DNA from: an uncultured Lentisphaeraceae bacterium
GTDB taxonomy: Bacteria; Verrucomicrobiota; Kiritimatiellia; RFP12; DVOR01
NCBI GenBank assembly: GCA_949288955.1
Contig: CASEMS010000008.1
Span: 1-49,130 of the forward strand
Reading direction: 5' to 3'
Length of the DNA stretch: 49,130 nucleotides
Position numbers and translations under genes: made by a program. Each line of letters begins with the position of its first letter. The stretch's first letter is position 1. The notes under the pieces are model-generated. The model ran no database searches and had not been told where the DNA came from. It saw nothing but the letters and a program-made list of their open reading frames with translations. Positions 24,873 to 33,755 of the stretch are shown one piece after another.

Positions 24873-24933
24873 GGATCAGGGGCCAATCAACCTTGGATCA
24901 GGGGCCGATCCACCTCGGACTAGGGGCCGATCC
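24873..24933. repeat. 22-bp palindromic array, three units
   Basis: Units at 24873-24889, 24895-24911 and 24917-24933 of the form GGATCAGGGGCCGATCC, spaced 22 bp. A degenerate fourth copy may run into the -10 box of the next gene. It lies between the divergent pckG and cca promoters. Confidence 0.85.
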
Positions 24934-24956
24934 ACCTTGGGGCAGGGGCGATGTGC

Positions 24957-24962
24957 TATAGT
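24957..24962 (+). promoter_or_regulatory. -10 box placed for a leaderless cca transcript
   Basis: TATAGT ends only 6 bases before the ATG at 24969, and no Shine-Dalgarno sequence lies between. Transcription would begin at or next to the A of the start codon. No good -35 is visible. Confidence 0.5.
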
Positions 24963-24968
24963 GTGGGT

Positions 24969-26318
24969 ATGCGATTGGAGTTTCAGAGTGCGGATGGCGC
25001 GTTGGCCGCGCGGGCGGAGGACATCGTGCGGCGGTTGCGTGGGGCCGGCCATGCGGCGGTCTTCGCGGGCGGGTGTGTGCGCGACGCCTTGCGGGGGGCG
25101 CAGGTGAAGGACATCGACATCGCCACGTCCGCGACGCCCGAGCAGGTGGCGGCCCTTTTCCCGGCGTACAGCGTGGGGGTGGGGAAGGCCTTTGGCGTCA
25201 TGTTGGTGGTGCGTGACGGGGTGCCCTACGATGTGGCGACCTTCCGGACGGATGGCGGCTACCAGGATGGGCGGCACCCTGAATCCATCGTTTATGACAC
25301 CGCGGAGCACGATGCCCAGCGGCGCGATTTCACCGTCAACGCGCTCTTTTATGACCCCATCGAGGGGCGTGTCATCGATTTCGTGGGCGGTGAGCGGGAT
25401 TTGCGCGCCGGGATCGTCCGGACGGTCGGCGACCCGATCCGTCGATTCCGGGAGGATCGGTTGCGCCTGTTGCGGGCGGTTCGGTTCGCGGCGGTCTGCG
25501 GGTGGCGGATCGAGGCGGAGACGTGGGCGGCGCTGAAGGCCGAGGCGCCTGCGTTGGGGTGCGTCAGCATGGAGCGGATCCGGACGGAGTTTCTGCGCAC
25601 GCTCTGCGAGGCGCCGGTGCCGTCGGAGGGGCTGCGTCTCTTGGCCGAGGGGGGGCTTTTGGGCGTTTTCCTGCCGGAGATCGTGGCGTTGCGCGGTTGC
25701 CTGCAAGACCCCGTGTGGCATCCGGAGGGGGATGTCTGGGCGCACACCGCGCGGATGCTCGATCTGACACCCGCGCCACGCCCGCCGGAATTGGTCTGGG
25801 CGGTGTTGCTGCATGATGTCGGCAAGCCCGCGGCTTTGCGCGTGGGCCGCAAGCCGGATGGTTCCCCGTGGTATCGCACGCCCGGCCACGCGGCCATTGG
25901 CGCGGAGATGGCGGAGGGCATTCTCCGGCGCATGAAGGAAAGCCGGGCAATCACCGGGCGCGTCGTTGCGGCCGTGCGCAATCATATGCAGTTCATGGAG
26001 TTGCCGAAGATGCGGACGGCCACCGTCCGCCGGATGCTCGGGCGCCCAACCATCGCGTTGGAATTGGCGCTTCACCGTCTCGACTGCCTCTCCTCCCATG
26101 CGAAACTTGACCTCTACGATCTGGCGCGCGCCCATCTCGCCGCCTTCGCCAAGGAGCCCGTCCTTCCCCCCAAGGCCGTTACGGGCCGCGATTTGCTGGC
26201 TTTGGGGATGAGGCCCGGCCCCGCGATGGGGCGGCTGTTGGAGCGGCTTTACGCCAAGCAGTTGGAGGGCGCGTCGCGCGAGGCCCTCCTGCGCGACGCC
26301 GTGGAAGCCCTGCGATGA
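24969..26318 (+). CDS. CCA tRNA nucleotidyltransferase / poly(A) polymerase family protein
   Basis: A 449-residue class II nucleotidyltransferase. Seen: the helical turn AGGCVRDALRG at 33-43, the metal carboxylates DID at 48-50, RRDFTVNALFYDP at 118-130, the RFREDRLRLLRAVRFAA RNA-binding block, and an HD domain (LLHDVGKPAAL). The enzyme adds CCA ends to tRNA, or A tails if it is a PcnB. The HD domain and the family alignment favour a CCA-adding role, but the two cannot be separated by eye. I prefer the ATG at 24969 over 24951 because of family N-termini and the position of the -10 box. Its stop overlaps the next gene by four bases (ATGA). Confidence 0.88.
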   Translation: MRLEFQSADGALAARAEDIVRRLRGAGHAAVFAGGCVRDALRGAQVKDIDIATSATPEQVAALFPAYSVGVGKAFGVMLVVRDGVPYDVATFRTDGGYQDGRHPESIVYDTAEHDAQRRDFTVNALFYDPIEGRVIDFVGGERDLRAGIVRTVGDPIRRFREDRLRLLRAVRFAAVCGWRIEAETWAALKAEAPALGCVSMERIRTEFLRTLCEAPVPSEGLRLLAEGGLLGVFLPEIVALRGCLQDPVWHPEGDVWAHTARMLDLTPAPRPPELVWAVLLHDVGKPAALRVGRKPDGSPWYRTPGHAAIGAEMAEGILRRMKESRAITGRVVAAVRNHMQFMELPKMRTATVRRMLGRPTIALELALHRLDCLSSHAKLDLYDLARAHLAAFAKEPVLPPKAVTGRDLLALGMRPGPAMGRLLERLYAKQLEGASREALLRDAVEALR

Positions 26319-28207
26319 TCATCCTGCCCACCGAGCGCAAGACGTTCCGTGCGCGGCTCATCCTGGCCGTGCTCTATCTGTTGCTGACGCTCGGTGGGCT
26401 GACGATGGTCGGGCCGTTCCTCATGATGGTGGCCGGCTCCTTTTCCGGACGGTTCGACTATCAGCGCCACTCCCCGGTCTTGGCTTCGTTGTGGACGCCC
26501 GAGGGGCGCTTCATGCGCGTGCTCTCCTCCTTCCATGGCACCTTCCCGCACCATGCTTTCCCCGAGGCGCCGACGGGGTGGGGCGCGTGGTCGGCGCTGA
26601 CGCACGACCCCGAGGGCGTCCGGGCCTTCGCCCGCCCCTGGATCGACGGCATGGAGGACCCCGCGACCGCCGCCGCATGGCGCGCCATGGCCGCCGACTA
26701 TGCGGATTTCAACCGTGCCTACGACGTCCGCAACTCCGTCTGCTCCTATGACGAACGCGAGGTCGCGCCCTATGTCCGCGCAGTCTTCGAGGCACGGACC
26801 GGCCATCGCGGCCCGGAGGTCGCCCTCGCCGCGCTCAACCAGACGTGGGCCATCCGCTACAATTCCTTCCATGCCATCCGCTTCCGGGCGGAGTCGCGCG
26901 TGCCGCTCCATTATCCGGACTGGGATTGGCCTGTGGGCGACCCCAAGGCCGATCTGTGGCAGGATTTCAAGGCGCATTGCCGCGCCGTTCCCTGGCCTTA
27001 TGCCCGCACCCGCCCGTATCTGCTCGCGCCCGTCTGGCAGCGGTGGCGCGCCGCCCGTGGGCTTGGCCCCGCGCCGTTCCCCGGGGATGACGCGGACGCC
27101 GCGTGGCGCGAATTCGTCCGAACCGCCTATCCCCGCCGCCTGCTGCGTGTCCGCACCGACGCGCCCGGCGTCCAAGAGGCGTGGGCGCGCCATCTGGAGA
27201 CTGTCTGCCGGACGCCCGAGGGATACGCCCGCCTGACCGGCCGCCCGGCGCCGGAGTCGCTCGACGACATCCCCCTCCTGCCCTACGAGAATGCCACGCT
27301 TTGGCGTGGGTTCGTCGCCACGCTTCCCTATGAGGCCCTCCAGGCCACCTCCGCCGAGGCCTCGTGGCAGACCTTCCTGCGCGCCCGTTATGGCACCCTC
27401 GCCGCCCTTGACGCGGTCTATCGCGATGGGCAGGGGCGCCCCCTCGGCGTCACGGATTGGCGCGAGGTGCCCATTCCCTTTGCCCAAGCCTTCGCCGTTA
27501 CCTATGCCGACGCCGGGGCGCGCCTCCTGTGGCGAGACGTAACCGCCAGCTACCGCACCGTCTGCGACGTGCTTTTCCTGCGCGGCCGTGCCTGGTTCAA
27601 CACGCTTGTGCTTGTCCTCCTCTCCATCCTTGCCACCCTCACCGTCGACCCGCTCGCCGCTTATGCGCTTTCGCGCTTTCGCTTCCGTCGCACGGAGGCC
27701 ATCCTCCTCTTCATGCTCGCCACGATGGCCTTCCCCGCCGCCGTCACCGCCATCCCGGGGTTTCTGCTCATCCGCGAGTTAGGGTTGCTCAACACCTTCG
27801 CCGCGCTGATCCTCCCCACGGTGGCGAATGGGCTTTCCATCTTCATCCTCAAAGGGTTCTTCGACGCGCTCCCGCGCGAGCTCTACGAGGCCGCCACCAT
27901 CGACGGCGCGGGGGAGTGGCAGATCTTCCGCCACATCACGCTTCCGATGACCACGCCCATCCTGGCCGTCAATGCGCTCAACGCCTTCGTCGCCGCCTAC
28001 AATTCCTGGGAATGGGCGTTGCTCGTCTGCCAACGCCAGAGCCACTGGACGCTGTCGGTGTGGTTGTATCAGATGAGCCAGGCCTACGCCGGCAGCCCGT
28101 GGGTTACGATGGCCGGCTTCGTCCTTGTCTCCATCCCCACGGCGCTCGTCTTCCTGCTCTGCCAGCGCGTCATCCTGCGCGGCATCGTCCTGCCTTCCAT
28201 GAAATGA
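26315..28207 (+). CDS. MalG-type ABC sugar permease with a ~370-residue insertion
   Basis: A 630-residue inner-membrane protein, over twice the usual ~280 of carbohydrate (CUT1) permeases. Residues ~15-42 are the first membrane helix (LILAVLYLLLTLGGLTMVGPFLMMVAGS). The permease core resumes at about 424 (RAWFNTLVLVLLSILATL) and has the ATPase-coupling EAA loop EAATIDGAGEWQIFRHITLP at ~524. Between lies a soluble stretch of about 370 residues, which by topology faces the periplasm. Part of it (SWQTFLRARYGTLAALDAVY near 350) recalls glycoside hydrolase 42-like helices, but no catalytic motif is certain. Neither partner permease, binding protein nor ATPase is adjacent. It overlaps cca by four bases, a pairing with no obvious functional sense. 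Confidence 0.85.
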   Translation: MIILPTERKTFRARLILAVLYLLLTLGGLTMVGPFLMMVAGSFSGRFDYQRHSPVLASLWTPEGRFMRVLSSFHGTFPHHAFPEAPTGWGAWSALTHDPEGVRAFARPWIDGMEDPATAAAWRAMAADYADFNRAYDVRNSVCSYDEREVAPYVRAVFEARTGHRGPEVALAALNQTWAIRYNSFHAIRFRAESRVPLHYPDWDWPVGDPKADLWQDFKAHCRAVPWPYARTRPYLLAPVWQRWRAARGLGPAPFPGDDADAAWREFVRTAYPRRLLRVRTDAPGVQEAWARHLETVCRTPEGYARLTGRPAPESLDDIPLLPYENATLWRGFVATLPYEALQATSAEASWQTFLRARYGTLAALDAVYRDGQGRPLGVTDWREVPIPFAQAFAVTYADAGARLLWRDVTASYRTVCDVLFLRGRAWFNTLVLVLLSILATLTVDPLAAYALSRFRFRRTEAILLFMLATMAFPAAVTAIPGFLLIRELGLLNTFAALILPTVANGLSIFILKGFFDALPRELYEAATIDGAGEWQIFRHITLPMTTPILAVNALNAFVAAYNSWEWALLVCQRQSHWTLSVWLYQMSQAYAGSPWVTMAGFVLVSIPTALVFLLCQRVILRGIVLPSMK

Positions 28208-28243
28208 AAAAGCCCGCCCACGCGCGAAGCGGGACGGACTTTC
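28207..28243. terminator. Imperfect bidirectional terminator
   Basis: AAAAAGCCCGCCC and GGGACGGACTTT can pair with mismatches around GCGCGAA. It lies between the convergent permease and sdaA genes; weaker than the other terminators here. Confidence 0.5.
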
Positions 28244-28258
28244 TGGGTGGATGGGGCC

Positions 28259-29452
28259 TCAGACACGGGCGAGGCCGCCCTCTGAGGTCTCCTTGTAGAG
28301 GCTGGGGAGGTCGTGGCCGGTCTGGAGCATGGCGCGGACGACCTTGTCGAAGGAGATGTTGTGCTGGCCGTCGGAGAGGGCGGCGTACATGTTCGCGTCC
28401 ATGGCGCGCGCGGCGGCGAAGGCGTTGCGCTCGATGCAGGGGATCTGGACAAGCCCGCCGATGGGGTCGCAGGTCAGGCCAAGGTGGTGCTCCAATCCCA
28501 TCTCGGCGGCATATTCGATTTGGTGGGGGGAGCCTCCGAAGATTTGGTTGACGGCGGCGGCGGCCATCGCGCAGGCGACGCCGATCTCACCCTGGCAGCC
28601 CACCTCCGCACCGCTGATGGAGGCGTTGGCCTTGACGATGGCGCCGATGAGGCCAGCGGTGGCGAGGGCGCGGATGATGCGCTTCTCGGTGAGGTCGTGG
28701 TGCTTGTAAAGATAGTAGAGGCAGGCGGGCAGGACGCCCGCGCTGCCGCAGGTGGGCGCGGTGACGATGAGGCCGGATCCGGCGGCGTTCTCCTCGGCCA
28801 CGGCCAAGGCATAGGCATAGAGCAATCCCCGCCCGCGGAGCCCTTCGCGCATACCCATGGCGCGCCGGTGGTAGGCGCTGGCCTTGCGCTGCAGCCCCAA
28901 CCCGCCGGGCAGGACGCCTTCGGCCTCCAATCCGCGCTCGACGGCCTCGCGCATGATGCGCCAGACCTCGCGCATATGGTCGAAGACGGGCTGGCCCTCG
29001 TACTCCAACACATATTCCCAGAGGATTTTGCCTGTCTCGGCGTACCATCCGAGGATGCCGGCCATCGTGGTGTAAGGGTAGGGGACGGCGGTGACTTGGA
29101 CTTTGCCGGGGCCTTCGCTGAGGAACCCGCCGCCGATGCTGTAGACCTCCCAGTCGCCGAGCGGGGCGCCGTTGGCGGCGAGCGCGTGGAAACGCATCCC
29201 GTTGGGATGGAAGGGGAGGAAGACGGTGGGCTGCCAATCAATCTCGGTGCGGTCACGGCCGAGGACGTCGAGGATGGCCTTGTCGGTGAGGTGCCCGCGC
29301 CCGGTGGCGGCGAGGGAGCCGTAGAGGGAGACGCGGAAGCGCGGCGCGTCGGGGAAGCGCGCGAGGAACTCCTCGGCGGCGCGCCGGGGCCCCATGGTGT
29401 GCGAGCTGGAGGGGCCCACGCCAATCTTGAAAATGTCCTTGATGGAGTCCAT
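28259..29452 (-). CDS. sdaA: L-serine ammonia-lyase, iron-sulfur type
   Basis: A 397-residue single-chain L-serine dehydratase that converts serine to pyruvate and ammonia with a 4Fe-4S cluster. The N-terminal domain opens with the hallmark FKIGVGPSSSHTMGPRRAA. The catalytic half has TAPTCGSAGVLPA, ISGAEVGCQGEIGVACAMAA and LTCDPIGGLVQIPCIERNAFAA, which hold the cluster cysteines. The ATG at 29452 has AGGAGG directly upstream; the longer frame lacks family similarity. It is about 55 residues shorter than E. coli SdaA. It follows the DUF58 gene by 20 bp and may be in that transcript. Confidence 0.95.
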   Translation of the reverse strand: MDSIKDIFKIGVGPSSSHTMGPRRAAEEFLARFPDAPRFRVSLYGSLAATGRGHLTDKAILDVLGRDRTEIDWQPTVFLPFHPNGMRFHALAANGAPLGDWEVYSIGGGFLSEGPGKVQVTAVPYPYTTMAGILGWYAETGKILWEYVLEYEGQPVFDHMREVWRIMREAVERGLEAEGVLPGGLGLQRKASAYHRRAMGMREGLRGRGLLYAYALAVAEENAAGSGLIVTAPTCGSAGVLPACLYYLYKHHDLTEKRIIRALATAGLIGAIVKANASISGAEVGCQGEIGVACAMAAAAVNQIFGGSPHQIEYAAEMGLEHHLGLTCDPIGGLVQIPCIERNAFAAARAMDANMYAALSDGQHNISFDKVVRAMLQTGHDLPSLYKETSEGGLARV

Positions 29453-29472
29453 GTGTGCCTCCTGGTGATGGG

Positions 29473-30357
<885 letters not shown>

Positions 30358-30389
30358 GGCTGGCCTCGGTTTGGAATTGGGGGATTGGG

Positions 30390-30477
30390 GACCGCGAAGA
30401 CGCAAGCTGGGCGCGAAAGCCTGCGGGCTCCGCCGGTCGGCCCCGTGGGCCTCCCTTCCGCCCTCGGCTTTCGCGCC
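30390..30477 (+). repeat. Left inverted copy of a palindromic element flanking the GxxExxY gene
   Basis: About 88 bp that reappears in reverse orientation at 30927-31013. Shared exact blocks include GGGCTCCGCCGGTCGG (30425-30440) and CCTCCCTTCCGCCCTCG (30450-30466). Internally GGCGCGAAAGCC (30410-30421) pairs with GGCTTTCGCGCC (30466-30477), a perfect 12-bp stem. Confidence 0.88.
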
Positions 30478-30485
30478 ATGTGCCA

Positions 30486-30908
30486 TCAGAAGGGGGGCGC
30501 ATCGGTCTCCTTGTCCGCGTCTTTCAGAATCACGCGTTGGGTTCGGCGCTTTTCGTTCGGGCCGAAATTGATGACGAGGCCGATGGGGTAATCCAACAGC
30601 TTCATGTAGCTGAGCAGTTGCATCTTGTGCTCGTATCGGATGGCGCCTTCGATGGATTTGAGCTCGACGACCACGCATCCGTCGACCAACAGATCCGCGC
30701 GATAGGGGGCCTCGACGTGAAGGCCTTTGTACATGATGGCGATACGGGCCTCATGCTCCACTTGGTGGCCACGTAGGCGCAACTCATGTTCGAGGCAACG
30801 CTCGTAGACGGATTCCAGCAGGCCCATCCCCACTGCGCGGAGCACGGTCATGGAGGCGTCCACGACGTCTTTCGCGGTGATGTTCGCTTGGGGATAGCGC
30901 TTGTGCAC
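30486..30908 (-). CDS. GxxExxY protein (PD-(D/E)XK-like)
   Basis: A 140-residue protein of the GxxExxY family: the name motif is GLLESVY at 29-35, followed by YRADLLVDGCVVVELKSIEG, where D72, E82 and K84 line up as a PD-(D/E)XK nuclease core, and the conserved HKMQLLSYMKLLDYPIGLVINFG. Nuclease activity is predicted from the fold, not shown; the biological role of the family is unknown. The start is GTG at 30908 with GGAG about 9 bases upstream; a later ATG would cut into the fold. The gene fills the space between two inverted palindromic repeats and interrupts the moxR-DUF58 pair, so it looks like cargo or driver of a small mobile cassette. Confidence 0.85.
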   Translation of the reverse strand: MHKRYPQANITAKDVVDASMTVLRAVGMGLLESVYERCLEHELRLRGHQVEHEARIAIMYKGLHVEAPYRADLLVDGCVVVELKSIEGAIRYEHKMQLLSYMKLLDYPIGLVINFGPNEKRRTQRVILKDADKETDAPPF

Positions 30909-30926
30909 GGCGGGCAGCTCCTTGCA

Positions 30927-31013
30927 GCGCGGAACGCGAGGGCGGAAGGGAGGGGCGCGGCCCCGACCGGCGGAGCCCGGAGCGTTCCGCGCCCCTCTTG
31001 CGTCTTTGCGGTT
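30927..31013 (-). repeat. Right inverted copy of the palindromic element
   Basis: Reverse complement of the left copy with scattered differences. Its own stem is GCGCGGAACGC (30927-30937) with GCGTTCCGCGC (30982-30992), perfect over 11 bp. Compared with the left copy, both arms changed together, so pairing is preserved. Confidence 0.88.
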
Positions 31014-32000
31014 TTAGGGGACGGGGATTTCGGAGAGGAGCTTGTCGATGACGGCGTCGGGGGTGAGATCCTCGGCCTCGGCCTCGTAGGTGAGGAGAAG
31101 GCGGTGGCGGAGGACATCGTGGGCCGTCTCCTTCACATCCTGCGGCGTGGCGTAGGCGCGGCCGCGCAGGAGCGCGTTGGCGCGGGCGGCGCGCTTGAGG
31201 CAGATGGAGCCGCGGGGGGAGACGCCCAGCTGGATGGCGCCCTTGAGGGAGGCCAGGCCCTTGAAGTTCTCCGGCTCGCGAGTGGCGAAGACGAGGTCGA
31301 GGATGTAATCATCCACCTTCGCGTCGCAGTAGACCTTCTCGGCGGCGGTGAGAAGGAGGGCGATGTCGTCCTGGGTGACGCAGCACTTGGGCGGGGTGTC
31401 CATGGCCGCGGGCTGGGTGCGGCGGTTCATGATGCGCCGCTCGTCCTCGCGCCCGGGGTGGGTGACGACGCACTTGAGCATGAAGCGGTCGGTCTGCGCC
31501 TCGGGGAGGGGGTAGGTGCCCTCCTGCTCGATGGGGTTCTGCGTGGCCATCACCAAGAAGGGTTTGGGCAAGGGGTAGGTCTCGTCGCCCAAGGTTACCT
31601 GGCGCTCCTGCATGGCTTCGAGGAGGGCCGACTGCACCTTGGCGGGGGCGCGGTTGATCTCGTCGGCGATGAGGAGGTTGGCGAAGACGGGGCCCTTGTG
31701 GGGGGTGAAGGTGCCCTCGCGCTGATTGTAGATGAGGCTGCCGATGACATCGGCGGGGAGCAGGTCGGGCGTGAAGGAGATGCGGCGCGTCTCCAATCCC
31801 AGCGCCGCGGCCAAAGCCCGCACCGCCGTCGTCTTCGCCAAGCCCGGCACGCCCTCCAGAAGGATATGCCCGCCGGTCATCAACGCGATCAGGAGCCCGT
31901 CGACCATGCGTTCCTGGCCCACCAAGGCCTTGTTCACCTCGCTGCGGATCGCCGCCAGGAGCGGCGTGCACTGCGCAATCGTCTCGTCGGTCTGTGCCAT
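31014..32000 (-). CDS. MoxR family AAA+ ATPase
   Basis: A 328-residue AAA+ ATPase. Walker A is GVPGLAKTT and Walker B is LLIADEINRAPAKVQSALLEAMQERQVTLG, both in MoxR form; the sensor region ATQNPIEQEGTYPLPEAQTDRF follows. MoxR proteins act as chaperones with von Willebrand A partners, here most likely the DUF58 protein downstream. The ATG at 32000 has AAAGGAAA upstream and agrees with family N-termini (VNKALVGQERMVDGLLIALM). Only a -10 box at 32029-32034 is clear. First gene of a run continuing through the GxxExxY cassette to sdaA. Confidence 0.94.
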   Translation of the reverse strand: MAQTDETIAQCTPLLAAIRSEVNKALVGQERMVDGLLIALMTGGHILLEGVPGLAKTTAVRALAAALGLETRRISFTPDLLPADVIGSLIYNQREGTFTPHKGPVFANLLIADEINRAPAKVQSALLEAMQERQVTLGDETYPLPKPFLVMATQNPIEQEGTYPLPEAQTDRFMLKCVVTHPGREDERRIMNRRTQPAAMDTPPKCCVTQDDIALLLTAAEKVYCDAKVDDYILDLVFATREPENFKGLASLKGAIQLGVSPRGSICLKRAARANALLRGRAYATPQDVKETAHDVLRHRLLLTYEAEAEDLTPDAVIDKLLSEIPVP

Positions 32001-32028
32001 ATAAGCGTTTCCTTTCGTCAATGCCACC

Positions 32029-32034
32029 ATTATA
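32029..32034 (-). promoter_or_regulatory. -10 box of moxR
   Basis: A perfect TATAAT on the minus strand about 29 bases upstream of the moxR ATG. The -35 position reads TCGCCA, which is poor. Confidence 0.55.
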
Positions 32035-32083
32035 CTCCATTCCCACGCCCTTGGCGATCCCCACGCGCGGAATCGCACGGTTT

Positions 32084-32166
32084 GGCTCAGCGGCCGATCC
32101 ACCTCGGGTCAGCCGCCGATCCACCTCGGGTCAGCGGCCGATCCACCTCGGGTCAGCCGCCGATCC
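32084..32166. repeat. 22-bp palindromic array, four units
   Basis: Right-arm GAT at 32096, 32118, 32140 and 32162. Units alternate cores AGCGGCC and AGCCGCC with left arm GGGTC. The array lies upstream of moxR and next to the terminator of the sulfatase gene. Confidence 0.9.
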
Positions 32167-32187
32167 TCGGGAAGGGAGGGGCCGGGG

Positions 32188-32228
32188 ACAAAAAAGCCCC
32201 CGCCGACCGTTTTGTGGTCGGCGGGGGC
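32188..32228 (-). terminator. Terminator of the sulfatase operon
   Basis: AGCCCCCGCCGACC, a 7-base loop, GGTCGGCGGGGGC, with six A on the left, which become a T-run on the minus strand. Confidence 0.92.
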
Positions 32229-32270
32229 GAAGAGGGTGGGGGTCGCGGGTTGGGGGCGCGCCAAAGGCGA

Positions 32271-33740
32271 TCAGGGGCGCGTGCGGCCAGAGGTCTCGTA
32301 ACGTCGGAGGAGGGCACGGAGCGTCTTCACCACCTCGGGGTGCTTTGCCTGGAGGTTGGTGGTCTCGGCGGGGTCGGCCTCGATGTCGTAGAGCTGGACG
32401 GGCGGGAGCGTCTTAGGGTCTTTGCCGCCGAAGCGGTCGACCCACCCACCCGTGCCTTTGCACAGCTCCAGCTTCCATTTCCCTTTGGTGATGCCGAGGG
32501 AGCCGTCTGCGGAGTGGTGGACGATGGCCTCGCGCAACGGTTTGGCGTAGGGCCGCCCCTCCAAGAGGGCCAGGTTGCTGATGCTGTCCTCCCCCGCGTC
32601 GTCGGGGAGCGGCGCGCCCAGCAAATCGGCGCACGTGGCGAGGAGGTCGGTGAGGCAGACGCGTTCGTCGGAGACTTGCCCGGGGCGGATGACGCCGGGC
32701 CAGCGCATGACGTAGGGCACGCGGTCGCCGCCCTCGTAGATCTCCGCCTTGTACCCGCGGAAACCGCCGCTGACGAGGTGGCCCTTCTTGGCCATCCCGG
32801 CCACGTCGATGAGGCGCGAGCACCCGTTGTCGGCGGCAAAGAGGACCCAGGTGTCCTCCTCCAAGCCTGCCTCGCGCAACGCGTCGCAGACCGCGCCCAC
32901 CGCGGCATCCACTTGGAGGCAGAGATCGCCGTAGGCGCCGAGCGGGCTTTTGCCCTTGAAGGGGGCCGCGGGGACGAGCGGCTCGTGCGGCGCCGTCAGC
33001 GCCAGATAGACGAAGCAGGGCCGCTCCGCGCCCTTGCGCCCGCGCAGATAGTCCACGGCCTTGCCCAAGATGGTCGGCAGCGCCTCCTCGGCGCGGAAGT
33101 CCGCCTGCATGGGGCCGACGCATTTGTGGGTGGTGCCGGTCTTTGCGCAGGGGGCGGTGAAGCGGCGACCCTCAATCCAGGCGTAGGGCGGCAGGTCAAG
33201 CGAGGCCGCCGTGCCGAAGAACCGGTCGAAGCCGTAATCCAACGGCGTGTCGCGAAGCTCGCCGGCCCAGTCGATGTTGGTGGGGTTGTCGAGGTGGGAG
33301 GGCTTTTTGCCGTCGGAGGTGGGGATGGTCATGCCCAGGTGCCACTTGCCGAACATGGCGGTGTCGTAGCCATGGGCCTTGAGGAGCGCCGGGACCGTGA
33401 GGCGGCCACGCTCGATGAGCGGCGGGGAGAAACCGCGGAGCACGCCGCTGCGTTGGCGCGTCCGCCAACAGTGGCGGCCCGTCATCAGGCCGTAGCGCGT
33501 GGGGGTGCAGGCGGCGGAGCCCGCGTAGGCCGCCGGGAAGCGAATGCCCTCCGCTGCCAGGCGGTCGATGTTGGGGGTGGGGATTTTGCCTTTGGGGTTG
33601 TTGCAGGAGACGTCCCCCCAGCCCATGTCGTCGGCCAGGATGTAGACGATGTTGGGGAGTCGCCGCCGCGCCGGGGCCTCGCCGAGCGCCAGCCCGGCCA
33701 CCGTGCAGCCCAAAAGCCCAAGAAACGCGCGTCGCTTCAT
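32271..33740 (-). CDS. Exported formylglycine-dependent sulfatase
   Basis: A 489-residue sulfatase. The leader MKRRAFLGLLGCTVAGLALG combines a basic RR start with a possible lipobox (LLGC), so it may be a TAT substrate, a lipoprotein, or both. Metal site NIVYILADDMGWGD at 30-43; formylglycine cysteine C78 in CTPTRYGLMTG, where T replaces the usual S/A before R; GKWHLG at 131-136; LTAPHEP; and FAADNG at 301-306. The C-terminal part ends with the ITKGKWKLELCKGTGGW / LYDIEADPAET strands. Last gene of the long minus-strand block. A close paralogue with two deletions lies at 44.9-45.8 kb. Substrate unknown. Confidence 0.93.
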   Translation of the reverse strand: MKRRAFLGLLGCTVAGLALGEAPARRRLPNIVYILADDMGWGDVSCNNPKGKIPTPNIDRLAAEGIRFPAAYAGSAACTPTRYGLMTGRHCWRTRQRSGVLRGFSPPLIERGRLTVPALLKAHGYDTAMFGKWHLGMTIPTSDGKKPSHLDNPTNIDWAGELRDTPLDYGFDRFFGTAASLDLPPYAWIEGRRFTAPCAKTGTTHKCVGPMQADFRAEEALPTILGKAVDYLRGRKGAERPCFVYLALTAPHEPLVPAAPFKGKSPLGAYGDLCLQVDAAVGAVCDALREAGLEEDTWVLFAADNGCSRLIDVAGMAKKGHLVSGGFRGYKAEIYEGGDRVPYVMRWPGVIRPGQVSDERVCLTDLLATCADLLGAPLPDDAGEDSISNLALLEGRPYAKPLREAIVHHSADGSLGITKGKWKLELCKGTGGWVDRFGGKDPKTLPPVQLYDIEADPAETTNLQAKHPEVVKTLRALLRRYETSGRTRP

Positions 33741-33755
33741 GGTCGGCCTCGGTTC

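Larger units (their letters stand above)
30390..31013. mobile_element. Putative inverted-repeat cassette carrying a GxxExxY gene
   Basis: A 624-bp unit: 88-bp inverted repeat, GxxExxY gene, and inverted repeat again. The right end abuts the moxR stop (31014-31016) and the left end lies ~32 bp from the DUF58 start. No transposase is inside and no clear target-site duplication can be read. Mobility is inferred from the structure and from the broken gene pair. Confidence 0.55.

Noticed and set aside
30390-30477. The palindromes beside the GxxExxY gene considered as ordinary terminators
   Set aside because: No T-run follows either copy, the loop of about 45 bp is far too long, and the copies share loop sequence, which terminators do not.
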